A DNA stretch of 64,000 nucleotides from Brassica napus (lineage: Eukaryota; Streptophyta; Magnoliopsida; Brassicales; Brassicaceae), in contig NC_063448.1 of assembly GCF_020379485.1 (NCBI RefSeq), forward strand, positions 7,215,726 to 7,279,725, written 5' to 3'. The notes below the pieces were generated by a model, which saw nothing but the letters and a program-made list of their open reading frames with translations, did not search any database and had not been told where the DNA came from. Positions 44,744 to 56,163 of the stretch are shown in pieces; the first letter of the stretch is position 1, and each line of letters starts with the position of its first letter. Position numbers and translations under genes: made by a program.

Positions 44744-45591
44744 GAATCCTCTCCTCTAGAGAGTTCTCTCTCGAACTATTTTGCTCTCTTATCAATAAAA
44801 AAAATTTCAGAGAGTTTAGAGATTGTTTGAGAATGAGAGAGATCTTCACTTTTTTGTTTCCCGGTTTCTGTTTCATCCGACCGGCATCCGACTCCGGCGA
44901 CACTCCATCTCCTCGGATGTTGTTGTCCGGCTTTTGACTCTGGCGACGTTGACTAGTCCTCCGGTGACGTCGGCCGGCTTGCTCTCCAGTCTTTTCTGGA
45001 GTTTTTTCTTGGTTTTTGTTCGATCATCGTTTTTGTCGTCCTCTGTTTCAACTGTCTCTTGATCCGACTCTTCGATTACTCTTTCCTTTCCCTCGCGTGG
45101 GATGTTTCATCTTCAAGCTTATTTTTATCATAAAAGATGTCTGGTCTACTTTTCAGGAAAATCGAAGTTTTGTTGGTTCAATTGTAGACGGTTGAGTTTA
45201 TTTGATGAAACCATTGATCTGTCAGATTAGGTTTCTCGACTCCGATTGGGTGACGGCGGTTCTGTTTGAACGGCCTTCTTCTCTGGTTGGTCTCTGCTGT
45301 TTGTGGAGCTCCGTCGTAACGCCTTCTCTCTGACTCCGGAGGAAGATGATGCATCTTTACCTTGACGCGTGTTTCTCTATTGATCGGCGTTAGAACACGT
45401 GCTGGATGTCCGATCGTTTCTTTCTCGACGGATTTCCTCTTGATGGGCCTTTGTCCTTGAGAGTTCTGTATAGACTGGGCCTTTGTGTTGGCCTTTGTTA
45501 TGTTTGTGTAGCCCATGTTTGGGCGTGTTCTTTGTAAAACTCTGCCCGTTTAGGCTTTGATTTAATAAAATTTCAGTGAAAAAAAAAAAAA
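44744..45591 (+). mobile_element. Non-coding retroposon A (Sadhu-like), 848 bases
   Basis: A GC-richer block with a 3' A tail (AATTTCAGTGA then A13 ending at 45591) is flanked by the perfect direct repeat GATATGTATTGCATG at 44729-44743 and 45592-45606. It has no long coding frame. Length, tail and target duplication match the Sadhu type of non-autonomous, LINE-mobilised retroposons known from Arabidopsis, though I cannot confirm homology. Confidence 0.8.
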
Positions 45592-45606
45592 GATATGTAT
45601 TGCATG

Positions 45607-46272
45607 ACTAGATATAAATATAATCACTACATACGTATACAAAACTCAATTTATGGTCATGGGGTTTTAACTTTTTATTACTTGATTCAGTAAATGTAAT
45701 TGAGCTCAAAGCTAAGATTCTGCCCTTTTAGAAAACTACGTGAACGAAGGCCTATTATGAAAGCGATGACAATCTCGTGATTACTGGTGAACACGTGGAT
45801 CACAAGTATTCGCGCCATGAACCACGATTAGTGGAAAATGTTTGAATCCAAAATTATTGCAATACGCCTTATGACTGGTGAAAACAATATAAACCAAAAA
45901 AATATCGATACATCCACTGCATGGAAAAGGAAAGTCACACTGAACCTGATAAAAGGCTCATTTGATCTTAAAAAACAGTGACGATTAGGAAAACTGAAGA
46001 AATATATCAGACTTTATGAAAGAGGAAAAATACTGATCAAGAAAAATATTCGTTGAAGAAAATGGGTGTGGCGACACAAATGGTGGTCTAGTAATTGGTA
46101 TTAGTATGCCAAAATAAGAGCTAACTAAGCTCAGAGATCAAGTATATAAAGCTGTAGAGGCATTGCTATATATACCATATATATGATTTTTGTAGGTTGT
46201 AATAATAACCTGTGAGATCGTGTTTGAGTATACTGTGTGGTCTGATTTTGAGTATTTGTTGTTGTGGATTGC
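45607..46272. other. Spacer 3' of SDS
   Basis: AT-rich spacer between retroposon A and SDS. Nothing recognised. Confidence 0.45.
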
Positions 46273-48704
46273 TTAGTGCTCAAGCAACCATTCCAGGCTC
46301 TGTATATAGAAAGATAAATTATAAACACATTCACTAAACCCTTTTCGTGGATAAAAGAAGGTCTCATACGATGGGAGTGATGTTAATAAATACCTTGACG
46401 CATTCAGGCAGCTCGTTATCTTCTGTTCTAACATGAACCTACAGAGAGAGAGAGAGGTTATGGGATTGTGAATATTCTGTATGTTCTTGAAAAAAAGCCT
46501 TTTAAGTATTGAATAGTTTGGTACCTTTATGACTCGTTGGTAGGCTGAGATCTTGTTGTGTTCAATGCAGGCGAGAACTACGAGTCCGGCTGCTACAGTT
46601 GAGGGCCAAAAACAGAGTTGGGTGTGATCGGATAGTGAGGTAACGGCCAAGGATTTGGCTTTCCTTTCAACTTCTGGGTTGGCTCGGGCAGCTTTTAGGT
46701 AGAACCTGAGATGCACAGATGATATTTGTATATTTCAGTGTGTATTGGAACAGAAAACATACAGTACCAGAGGATTTTACCATAAGAAGTTAAAGATTGT
46801 GGGTGAGAAGCATTTGAAGTTGAGGACTTCTTGAACCAGCCACTCCATTGCTACCACTTCATGCCGGCTATACTTTAGGTTCTGGATGTAGAAGTTCCTT
46901 TTCCGGATGCTAATCAAATAGAGGAGGTATCAGGCGAGCATAAGGTTTTTACAGAAAAGAGCTTTTGAGAAACAGAATCAAATATTTAACACACATGACT
47001 ATATAGGATTTGTGAATATCGAAACCATATAGGATTTGTATTAGACTATCATTAGTCCCTGATTTGGTTCAGTGTAAAACTCAGTTTCTTGAAATGGTAC
47101 TCTTCCTACTGAGAACATCAACCTAATGAACACTGGAAGTCAGAATAATGAAGCTCGAAAATGGTTTGTACCTATTGTAAGGCTGATTTTCTTCAATTCT
47201 GGTGGCCAGAGTAAGACTCGCGATCCCCACCAGTACAAGAGTCCTCTCGTTGTTGAAGGATCCCTTGCTCAGGAATCGATCCAGCAGACTAACTCCTAGA
47301 AACAATGTCTCTGGCTGAAGCCCCATCTCAGAACATTGCTGCGTATAGTCAACGAAAAGACAATCAGCAACAAAAGAATACCATAGCTTACTGATACATC
47401 CATTCACAATATAAGATTCTGAGATAAGCTATAGATTTCATACAAGCCAGCAACAAGATCATATATAACCAAATGTATATAAGAACAGAATGGTTATGTT
47501 CACCTGCACAATCCATTGAACCATGATCAAGCGTAGACGAGGGATGAGATCAGTATGGTCCATGGCGGAGCGGTAAGCCTTAGCACAGTCACGCAAATAT
47601 GCATGACTTCTCTCCCTTTCCCTCAGCCTTTGATAGCTCTCTTCAACCTCTTCATCTTCAAACCTTAGCAGCTACAACCATAATGAAAAGTCACGATTCA
47701 GATTCAAATGCTAAAAAGACATAGCAGAACAAGTCTCAGATCAAATTAGAGTAGCAATCGAGTGTAAATCTCAAGCAATCAACCACACTTACTTCAGACT
47801 GGATACCACGGTGTTGTTCCTGACGAGAAGATTCGAGATCGTTCGGAACGGTGGATCTACAGAACTGCGCCATGAGCTGGAGGTACAGAGAGCGAGTATG
47901 CGAAACGGGAGAGTAGGAGTTCGATTTCTCAGAGAATTCGCTGCCGGAATCGAAAAACATTGACGGAGTGTAATCCGAGAAACCGAAGTCGGAGGAGTAC
48001 TGCGAAAGCGTCTCGGAACGTGCCTCCGACGATTCATCCTCGTCGTACTCCGAAACGTCTTCGCCGGAGAACGTCTCCGTGCAAGCGAGATCGGAGACGC
48101 ATCCGACTGTCTCGAGCTCCGGCTTCAGTTCCGCGGATCCGCTCGGTTTGGAGATTTCAGTTTCTTCGTTGTTATCGGCTCCTCCTCCAGTTACGCTCCC
48201 GAACTTGGAGCAAGAGTCCACACCCGATATGAACGAAACGACGTCGCTCTCCTTGTTCTCCGAAACGATATTCAAACTCCGGCTATCGGAGACGTGCTCG
48301 GCGAACGTCACATCGGATCGCGTGAAGGACGATTCGCTTACTTCGATCTCCTCTGCGTCCTTCTCCCTGTTTAGCTTAGAGTACGATCTAGTGATCCTCC
48401 GAAACTTGGGATCATCAATCACACGATCAGAAACTTCTACCTCTTCGATTCGAGTCTTCTTCAGCGTCGAGCTCTTCTTCTCGATTACGCTAGAACCGCA
48501 TGAAACAGTGTCGTCGACTGTAGAAAACAAATTGGAGCAGGAATCTACAGAGGCAGCGGGTGCTACTGTTTCCTTGTGGTGGAGAGGTGACGGAGAGATC
48601 TGAGCTCTCTTCTGGAGTGAACGCGTCGTCGAGCGAAGCTTCTTCCCGGCGAACGGCGACGCCTCAGACTTACGCTTTGAATTCCTCGACGCGATCACCT
48701 TCAT
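46273..48704 (-). CDS. SDS: Meiotic cyclin SOLO DANCERS (SDS)
   Basis: A meiosis-specific B-type-like cyclin needed in Arabidopsis for DMC1-dependent interhomologue recombination and synapsis. Seven exons join in frame: 48704-47793, 47671-47504, 47338-47172, 46909-46781, 46705-46525, 46438-46394 and 46299-46273, giving 542 residues. The first 300 residues are a long Ser/Glu-rich, low-complexity N-terminus (starting [18 protein letters not shown]) with the conserved stretch [20 protein letters not shown]. The cyclin box starts at [20 protein letters not shown], then [37 protein letters not shown] and [20 protein letters not shown], and the second fold has [19 protein letters not shown] and [20 protein letters not shown]. 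It ends SLEWLLEH. Synteny with At1g14750 is exact. Confidence 0.93.
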
Positions 48705-49050
48705 GCTTTCGACGAAATTTTGAAATTCGAAATTGGAAGTTTGTTATGGTTCGTTGCGTTAGAGACTAGAGGGATAGTGGGATGCAGTTATGGAAGTTAA
48801 GAGCGAGGAGTGTGAAGAGATGGTGGAGAGTGAGAGAGATTTTTATACCCTGCGACTACGTCCACTTGAACGTCCTTGTCATCTGGTTTTTTTAGCTGTC
48901 GCAATTCGCAACCTTTGACGCTAGCGTTTGCGTTTGAATTCATGCGGTTTGATGATTACGTGAACTGGTTTATATTGCAAACCGGTTTATTTCGGTTTGG
49001 AACCTCCGAGCGACTAATTGCGCTAGTTTCAATGGAAAGTTGCATGGCCT

Positions 49051-49106
49051 AATAAGACTTGGGCCCAAAACCTTTTATAATAAGACTTGGGCCCAAAACC
49101 TTTTTT
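49051..49106. promoter_or_regulatory. 28-base tandem duplication containing palindromic site II elements
   Basis: AATAAGACTTGGGCCCAAAA is repeated with an offset of 28 bases (49051 and 49079). Each copy contains the palindrome TTGGGCCCAA, a site II/TCP-type motif that reads the same on both strands. It lies about 350 bases upstream of the SDS start codon. Confidence 0.6.
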
Positions 49107-50300
49107 TTAAGGGGCAAAGATGGCGAAAATGTGAATATCCTTAGTTGAATCTGATATTCTAATTTCTAAATCTATATTCAACTGATTAGGATTACACTAC
49201 AGCATACGAACCAAACTTAAATACATTACAGAATATCTCTCCATTTCAATCTTTGATTGGTAAATTCATAACTACGACATTATCAAAAGATTTTTTATAT
49301 GGTATGTACGTATCATTTTTAACAGATTTGAAGGACTCTGATTTTTTCTTTTCTTTTTTGTCATCAACTACAGATTCATACTGACTCTGTGAACCACACC
49401 GGTAGATCTTGATCCATGTGAACGATGAAAGACGGTTACTTCCTGACACTGCATGCTAGACTATTCGCACTTGAATTTTGCATCTTTGATACATAGATAA
49501 TCTATGATCGTGTGAAACTTTTTTTCATGATCTTAATATCTTCCAAATAGTTTACAAATGCTGGCCATTAATCTCTTGAAGGACACTGATTTAATCAGGT
49601 CAATAAATCCGGTCTATATTAAATCCCTTTGACCAAAGATTAATTACTTTCCGAAATAAACAATTCTTACAACAAAAAGATTTATTATCTATTTTAAACA
49701 AAAAAAAAATCTTATGTCTTCCCTATATATCAGTTTCAGACTTTCAGTTTTACGTAAAGGTCCCAATACCGTTTGAATTTTTTTTTTCAAAAGCAGCAGA
49801 AGGATGAGGAACGTCCAAATTTTCGTTGTTCTTTTCATGACTATCTTCATTGTTTCAGGTACTAAACTGATTTTAAGTATATGAATTTCTCCTAAGTAAC
49901 ACCAAAATAATTGCTGAGAATTACTCGGAGTTTTAGTATTATTTTATTTATTATATGTGTTTAATACGATAAATCGATTGGGTTGGTTGTGTGAGATAGT
50001 CTTCTGAAAAACTTTGGCACATGAAAACGAGGTGCTCTACCTAGCTGATATATAATTAATTATAGGTTTAGTTCTTTATGCATAGCACAAAATTTTGTAT
50101 ATTCTTATAATATTCTGATTTTTTCTATTGTCTGAAGCCATGTTCGAAACTACGCTAGGCGTAATGCGTGCGGTTGGATAAGGCCTAGCGCCGAATTAAT
50201 TAATCGGAGATTATACGGGGATTAATCGGAGCGTAATTTTAAATTATTATATACGTTTTATGGGTTTATATTTTAAATATGTAAATTAAGAACAATAAAC

Positions 50301-50388
50301 TCACATGGTTCAGTGGCAAGACGCATTTATTGGTACCTACAGGTCATGGGTTCAAGTAAAGGAGAGCTCTTTTTCTCTATTTTTTAAC
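50301..50388 (+). mobile_element. tRNA-derived SINE-like head in the DEFL intron
   Basis: ACATGGTTCAGTGGCAAGAC resembles a tRNA A box and CATGGGTTCAAGTA, 33 bases further, a B box; a T-rich stretch (CTCTTTTTCTCTATTTTTT) follows. The spacing fits an internal RNA polymerase III promoter of a short SINE. Target duplications were not found. Confidence 0.5.
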
Positions 50389-50788
50389 GTTTTAGGTTAA
50401 ATGAAAGCGAAATGACGAAAATAACCATGTCTCCTACCTTAAACCTGCGAATTTTCAGACACAACTGCAGCCGTTGAGTTTTTTTTGTTGTTGCGATTTC
50501 CATGTTTTTTCTTGCAAATCTTATAGGTTTCAAACAATATATAACAAATCTATTGTGAAATACTTAACTACAGACTTCAAATCACCATAATACTGATTTC
50601 TTCAACTTTTCCGAGTAACTGACAGCCCAAGGCCAAATCGCGGCGGTTCGTGGCCGCAACGCGCTTTTCCGGCGAGTATCCGGCCGCCTAAACCGTGTTT
50701 TGGAACATGGGTTTGAGGTGCGAGAGAGATGAGAATGAGCCGGGAGACAAGAACTTGCCCCGTGTTCTGGCCAATATATGGTTCCATG

Positions 50789-51979
50789 CAGAGCCGGACC
50801 TGAAATTTCGGAGACCCTATCCAAAACAAAAAAAAAAATTTAATTTTTTTTTAAGATATTTTTTTGAAAAAAAAATAATTTAAAACTATTTTTTAAGATA
50901 AAATATTTTTTTTTACTTAAAAATTTAAAAGAACATTTTAGTCTATTATAATTTTTTTTAATCTAATTATAATTTTTAAAATCTGTTTTTTTTTTCCCAA
51001 ATTGAAATTTTCATTAACGGGCTGGCATCCCAATACCCAATACAACAGGCCAAGTAAACGGGCCCGAAAAACACAAATCACAAACCGGCCCAAGGCCCAC
51101 CAACAAACTCAATGAACCCAAAGATGCTCCGCCGTCGCGCGGACAAACGCTGCGGCTCCGACGTCGCCCCCCTTCGAAACATCACCGGTAAACCACCCAA
51201 CGATTAACCCGAGAGAACCGGAAACCACTCCATCCACACATCACCACCGCAACGCCTTCCTCTCCGGTGAAAACTAAACTCGGAGAGAGTCAATCGAGAG
51301 TTCGAGATCTCATCCGACACCGTTCAAACCCAACACCGAGATAGAAGCTTCGCGCAGATCAGCACCGTTAACCAAGATCGAGCTTCGATCACCCTATAAC
51401 GGGATCTCCACCCACCCAAACAAACCAGAACCGTAAAAACTAAAAGAAAGAAGAGTACAAACCCTAAAACGAGACCTAGGGACCAAAGTCGGCGAGGCAA
51501 AGCAGCGAAACACTTTCACCCCCCGGGAGCTAGACCAACGACGACAGAGCTAAGGTAGCCTCTACCTCGCGGGGATAGGAACCGGCGTCGACGGAGCTGA
51601 AGGAGCCTCCGCCTCCCGGAGACAAACCCAAGTAACCGAACGAGAAACCTCACCGCGCCATCCTCACAACGACCGCGCCCTTGCGCCAGAGACAGAACCG
51701 CCATGGACGGCCTTGTTCCAGAGCTCAAGCAAGACGGCCAGAATAGGAGACGAAACCGAGGCGAAGGTCGTTATCTTTACGGGTGGCTGGAGGGCTCCAG
51801 TGACGGCACGCGCGCTAACGCGCCGCCAGTCACCGGACCCGATGACAGATCTAAAAATCTGTTTTTTTATCATTTTTTATTTTACATTAAACATTTATAT
51901 ATTTAGCATATACAAAAAAAAATTAAAAAAAAAGGGCCCTTTCAAATGTTTCATAAGCATGGGGTCAAGCCCGGCTCTG
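50789..51979. mobile_element. hAT element inserted in the defensin-like exon
   Basis: The ends CAGAGCCGG (50789) and CCGGCTCTG (ending 51979) are inverted repeats, and the 8-base target GTTCCATG is duplicated perfectly at 50781-50788 and 51980-51987. Without the nested retroposon the element is only about 315 bases, AT-rich and non-coding, so it is non-autonomous. Confidence 0.9.
50986..51853 (-). mobile_element. Non-coding retroposon C nested in the hAT element
   Basis: A GC-rich 868-base block inside AT-rich hAT sequence, with its A tail on the minus strand (T run near 50986-50995). The direct repeat AAAATCTG plus adjoining T run flanks it (50978 and 51854). On the minus strand the 3' part has GGGCC-rich phrases and ends AATTTCAATTTGGGA then A. 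Size and composition are like retroposons A and B. No long conserved frame. Confidence 0.75.
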
Positions 51980-52300
51980 GTTCCATGCGATGCTAAAAAA
52001 TGCGAGAAGATGTGTCTTGACTTTTACAGTACACCGGTGTCCTCTTACTGTGATAAACCCGGAGCCCCAAACGCTCAATGTGCATGTCTTCTTACAGACT
52101 GTTGATAATGCTAAAAATCATCTGTTGATCCATTAATAGGCATTATCGTGTATTTATGTAACCCAAAAATAAGTTATACAAAAACCGTTAATTACTCTGT
52201 CTTTCTAACATACGTAGATCCGCATGCATTCTAAACTGTTTATGCGCATTCTAAATGGTTTATGCATTCTAAATGGTTTAAACGCAAAGCAGGAGGGCAT

Positions 52301-52314
52301 GCGCGCGCGCGCGC
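52301..52314. repeat. (GC)7 microsatellite
   Basis: Alternating purine-pyrimidine GC run, a potential Z-DNA-forming site, preceded by GCAT. It lies between the DEFL remnant and KNATM. Just before it GCATTCTAAA(T/C)GGTTTATG is repeated three times (about 52225-52280). Confidence 0.7.
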
Positions 52315-52482
52315 TATAGAACTTTTAATCCTCAAATTACGATTGCCGTTACATGATTCTAGAAAGCGCTCCATAAAACGAAGCATAATACAACACGAGT
52401 AAACTACTAATTTCACAAACTTGGCGAAATGCGTTTAACATAATTAATAGCACCGAATATAGCTGTCAGGTTTCTCCCTTAT

Positions 52483-53166
52483 TTAGGGGGGTGATGATGA
52501 GAGAACAATGTCGTTTAGATGATTGTACACCGCATCCATAAAACGGTGGGTTTCGATAAGAGGCTTCTCCATTGCTTCCTTCAACTCCCTTAGAGTCAAG
52601 CAGTAAGCTTCCTATATGTGAATCAATTTGACATGTTTTATAATTATTTTTTCTTTATAAAATTAAATCAGAATTTTAAAATAAAATAAAACGTGAATAT
52701 AAAAGCATGTGAATATTTTGTTTGTTGTTGTGATTCTTGTGAACTATATCTTGGCTGAAATTGTTTATAATTTAAAGAAAGGGAAGTAAAAGGAGAATTA
52801 CCATGAATTGATCAAGTTCTAAAGTGGTAGCTTCGAGTGGAGAATCAGAGTGGAGAGAAAGTTTTGTTAGGGCAAGACCATCCACCGTGTTCATTATCTC
52901 CGGTGAGTCAAAGTCGCCGGAACACACCTGGTTTTGATGGGTCCAAATACGTTAGAAATTATAATATTGTATAAAATTTTATTTTAATAAGATAGAGAGA
53001 GGAGGACCTTTAAACAACTGAGATGCGAGTGAAGAAGAAGCCCATATAGAGGATGGCTTGAGATTCTCTTCTTTAGAATCTCGTTTTCTTCTTCTTCTTT
53101 TGTTTTCTGATTGTTCTCGTGTTTCATGTTTTGTAAGAAACTGTTCTCGTCTTTCTTCACTTCCAT
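52483..53166 (-). CDS. KNATM: KNATM, homeodomain-less class M KNOX protein
   Basis: A small regulator made only of a MEINOX domain; in Arabidopsis it dimerises with BELL TALE homeodomain proteins and modulates leaf polarity and compound-leaf programmes. Three exons, 53166-53008, 52927-52802 and 52611-52483, give 137 residues. After a charged coiled N-terminus (NNQKTKEEEENEILKKRISS) come KNOX1-type residues HPLYGLLLHSHLSCLKVCSG and KNOX2-type residues LDQFMEAYCLTLRELKEAME, then ETHRFMDAVYNHLNDIVL. The protein stops there, with no ELK or homeodomain, which is the diagnostic feature of class M. The ATG at 53166 gives the in-frame start; a second frame opens at 53173 but is not continued by splicing. 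Synteny fits At1g14760. Confidence 0.93.
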
Positions 53167-53615
53167 GTTTCACTAGTTTTTTACAGAAGCTCTACTAGTA
53201 CATTCAATATATAACATGTATATATATAGTACAGAGACATGTAAGACCATCTCCAACAATAGATATGGTCTTAGAGTTTTAAATCAATCTTTTAATTGAC
53301 AATAATCAAATTAAAAAATTTAGATACTTGCTTAGTTTTAACCCCTCCAATGATAAAATCAATTATTATAAAGGTTCTAAGTTTCAAAATACTAACCAAT
53401 CAAAAATAAGAGAGAGAAAAAAATTGGGTGTAATTTTTTTGTTCTTCTTAAAAATACTAACCAATCAGAAAGTGACACGTATTAAGTTAGAGTTGATTCC
53501 AAAAATTCCATTTTTTAAACTATATCTATCAATTTTCCTCTTTTTGATTTAATTTTGAGCATATAATTAGATAGAACCATTAGATAGAATCTTCCTACAT
53601 CCGAGACTCTTTAGG

Positions 53616-53943
53616 AGGTGCTATTGGTTTATATATTTTGATTGATTTAAAAATTCATATAGTATTTATAAATCCAAGTAAAATATGCAAAACCGGAGGT
53701 TTTCCCTCGGATTTGAGTCTTTGTATTTTTAACTGAAAAATCCAAACAAATCCATTCAAATCCATTATTAAATCAAATATATTAGTAAATCCGTACCATT
53801 GAATAACACTTGATTTGATATAGAATTTATGAATCATTAAACCAATAACACATGATTTTAATACAGATTTGAAAATCATAGAACCAATAACACTAGATTT
53901 AGTTCGGATTTTCAAATCCATTAAAATACAACAACCAATAATT
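53616..53943 (+). mobile_element. MITE with CTATTGGTT / AACCAATAAT ends
   Basis: Ends GGTGCTATTGGTTTATAT and AACAACCAATAATTCC are inverted relatives; the body repeats the phrases ACCAATAACAC and AAATCCATT. A reverse-oriented truncated copy is at 5828-6053. Located about 450 bases upstream of KNATM. Target duplication not resolved. Confidence 0.6.
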
Positions 53944-56145
53944 CCTACTTATTATTGTTACACATATTTATTGTACGTATATATTAACATATATTATCAC
54001 GATTACATTAATCACTGGTCAATGGTCATACTATATATGGTCAACATGTTACATATATATCATATTATTAATCGGTTGTATGTTTATTTATATAAAGAAA
54101 AAAACAAGTTAGAAGAAACAAGTTAAAAAAAAACAAGTTATTAGATGGGATTGTGACGCGTTTGCATATGAAACTAATCACATGATATACTTAATCAAGA
54201 AAATAAATAAGGATGAGAATGAAAAAGGCTAGATGAAGTGAAAGGAGAGGGAAGAGTGGAGGAACAGTGGAAGCAGAAAATATTATCAAGAAAAGGGTGA
54301 AGCATTATGTTGTTGCTTACGAAAGCACTTTGAGTCAGACTGTCGATAAATAGAATTATGCACAAGTTTCATTGTTTCCCATCTTTGCCTTTTTTTGTTT
54401 TGATCAGTTTTTATCCAATAATTCAAATTTGCTTAATAATAGCTGATAATGAGTTCGGTTCATAAGAAATCACATGTAAAAAACGAAGGAGATTAAACAA
54501 TGTTTGTATAATTTATCCATATTTATTTTTCAAATGATTTAAAAAATGCAATTTGATAAATCGTCACACATGAAATATTTTATATAATTAGTATATGTCA
54601 AAACATGAAATACAGCTATTGACCACTTACCTCTATAAATTCATGCATCTACATATTGCAAGCTTATAAGTTGTAGGTACTACTTAATAATCTGAAATTT
54701 ACAATACTTCATACATATATACTGTTATACTTGTTTGGCCAAAATACCCCGACCTATAATTGACATATATTTGGCGTGTTTGTATGCTAATAGAAATCAA
54801 AACGCTTTATAATGATGGCCGAAACAATAAAATAGCCACACAGTTAACGAAATAACTAACGATTGAGCTGTCTTGATCTAGTCATCCTGTGATCTAGACT
54901 AGGAGTGATTTATTCAGTGAGCTAGTGGGTTTGATTATAAGTAATAAGATGTTAAAGATTTGCATACTCTTGAATATTGGAGAAGAGAGAGAGAGAGAGA
55001 GGAAGGAAGCTGGAAAGAAAGAAAGAAAAGGAGGAGAAGGAGAATCAGAAGAGTGAATAGTGAATAGTGAGAAGATCATAAATAGGAATACAACTGTTGT
55101 ATCAATGGGACAGTTCCATCTTTGATGAGTAATGTATTTGCCAGTTTTGGAGCCCCAAACCCTATTATTGATCTGTGGATAACGACCTTTCGTACTATCC
55201 ACTTTCTTCTTCTTTTTCACACAGATTAAAATAAGTATATTCACCCATTTTTTCAGTAAAAAACAAAAAAAGTTTACTAATAACACTTCAAATATTAATA
55301 CAGGCCCAAAAGAAACTTCGTGTTAATAATCGAGAGGGTAGCTTTTAGGTACATCTTAAATATTAATAGGTGGAAAAATAATAGTAGAGGTATCTCTTTA
55401 ATTAACTGACGTTCTGTTAGTTTACAAAAAAAAACTGACGTTTTGTTTCGGTTTTTGGATATCTTTGTCTGACACTGGATGAATAAAAAAAAGCTGAAAT
55501 CGGATATATTGATATATTACTGTTTTAACTTTGTTTTCTTAAGGCATCCCCAGTAATAACATTAAATTTGGTATTAAAATTACTTCAAATTTAGTGTTTT
55601 GATATTGTAATTTTTTTGTCATTTTCAACAACGACATCAAATTTTACACTAAATATGATATTATATATTATTTGAAGTTTTCAGTTTATAAAGTTATATA
55701 TTTTTATTATTCGTAATTGATAAATAATTATTTTGTCAAATTTAGATTATTATTTATATTTCATTATTTGTAAATGATAAATAATAATAGTCATTTAGTG
55801 ATTTATTTTGAAAATAAAAACAAAAATAATAATTTTAATTTTTTAATTATGTAATAAGTTAAAAATACAAATAACATAATATGTTATATTTAATTACAAA
55901 TTTAATAGTAATAGAACTATATTATTAAATAAAACATAATAAAATATATATTTTAAAATTTTGGTGTGATGAACAGTGTTACAATCACATTACACCAACT
56001 TTGATGTGATAGTGTCAAATATAGTATCTTGTTAGAGATGAAATTACATCAAATTGGTCTAAAAAATTTGAGTGGTGCGTTTTTATCATTTATCCGGTTT
56101 AGATGTTTTTTTATTTACTTTTATGATAGCAAAAGAACACCAACT
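53944..56145. other. Intergenic DNA with GA tract and MITE-like AT sequence
   Basis: No supported gene. A (GA)n tract at about 54983-55002 is followed by GAAAGAAAGAAAAGGAGGAG. The segment 55545-56050 begins GGCATCCCCAGTAATAACAT and is almost pure A/T, like a decayed MITE. The open frame at 54894-55286 on the minus strand shows no domain. Confidence 0.45.
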
Positions 56146-56163
56146 AGTTAAACTGCGCGTAAG

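Larger units (their letters stand above)
49804..52105 (+). pseudogene. Defensin-like (DEFL) cysteine-rich peptide gene disrupted by a hAT element
   Basis: Exon 1 (49804-49858) encodes a short signal peptide, MRNVQIFVVLFMTIFIV, and ends in a phase-1 GT donor. The second exon encodes a cysteine-rich mature peptide of the plant defensin-like class. Its first part, with one cysteine (motif APCSG), lies just before 50781; the rest, with KKCEKMC, SYCD, QCAC and the terminal TDC, lies at 51980-52105. Counting both parts there are eight cysteines, the full DEFL set. Between them sits a 1191-base hAT element with its 8-base duplication, so the coding exon is split between the first two cysteines. The intron (about 49859-50735) is also enlarged and holds a SINE. 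Order between SDS and KNATM fits the DEFL gene At1g14755. The intron acceptor near 50735 is inferred. Confidence 0.7.

Noticed and set aside
45178..45516. A 112-codon minus-strand frame within retroposon A
   Set aside because: It is antisense to the retroposon's tail-defined orientation and has low-complexity basic composition.
51703..52105. A single 130-codon coding frame covering the end of the hAT and the cysteine-rich exon
   Set aside because: The N-terminal half is transposon and retroposon sequence; only the part after 51979 belongs to the defensin-like gene.
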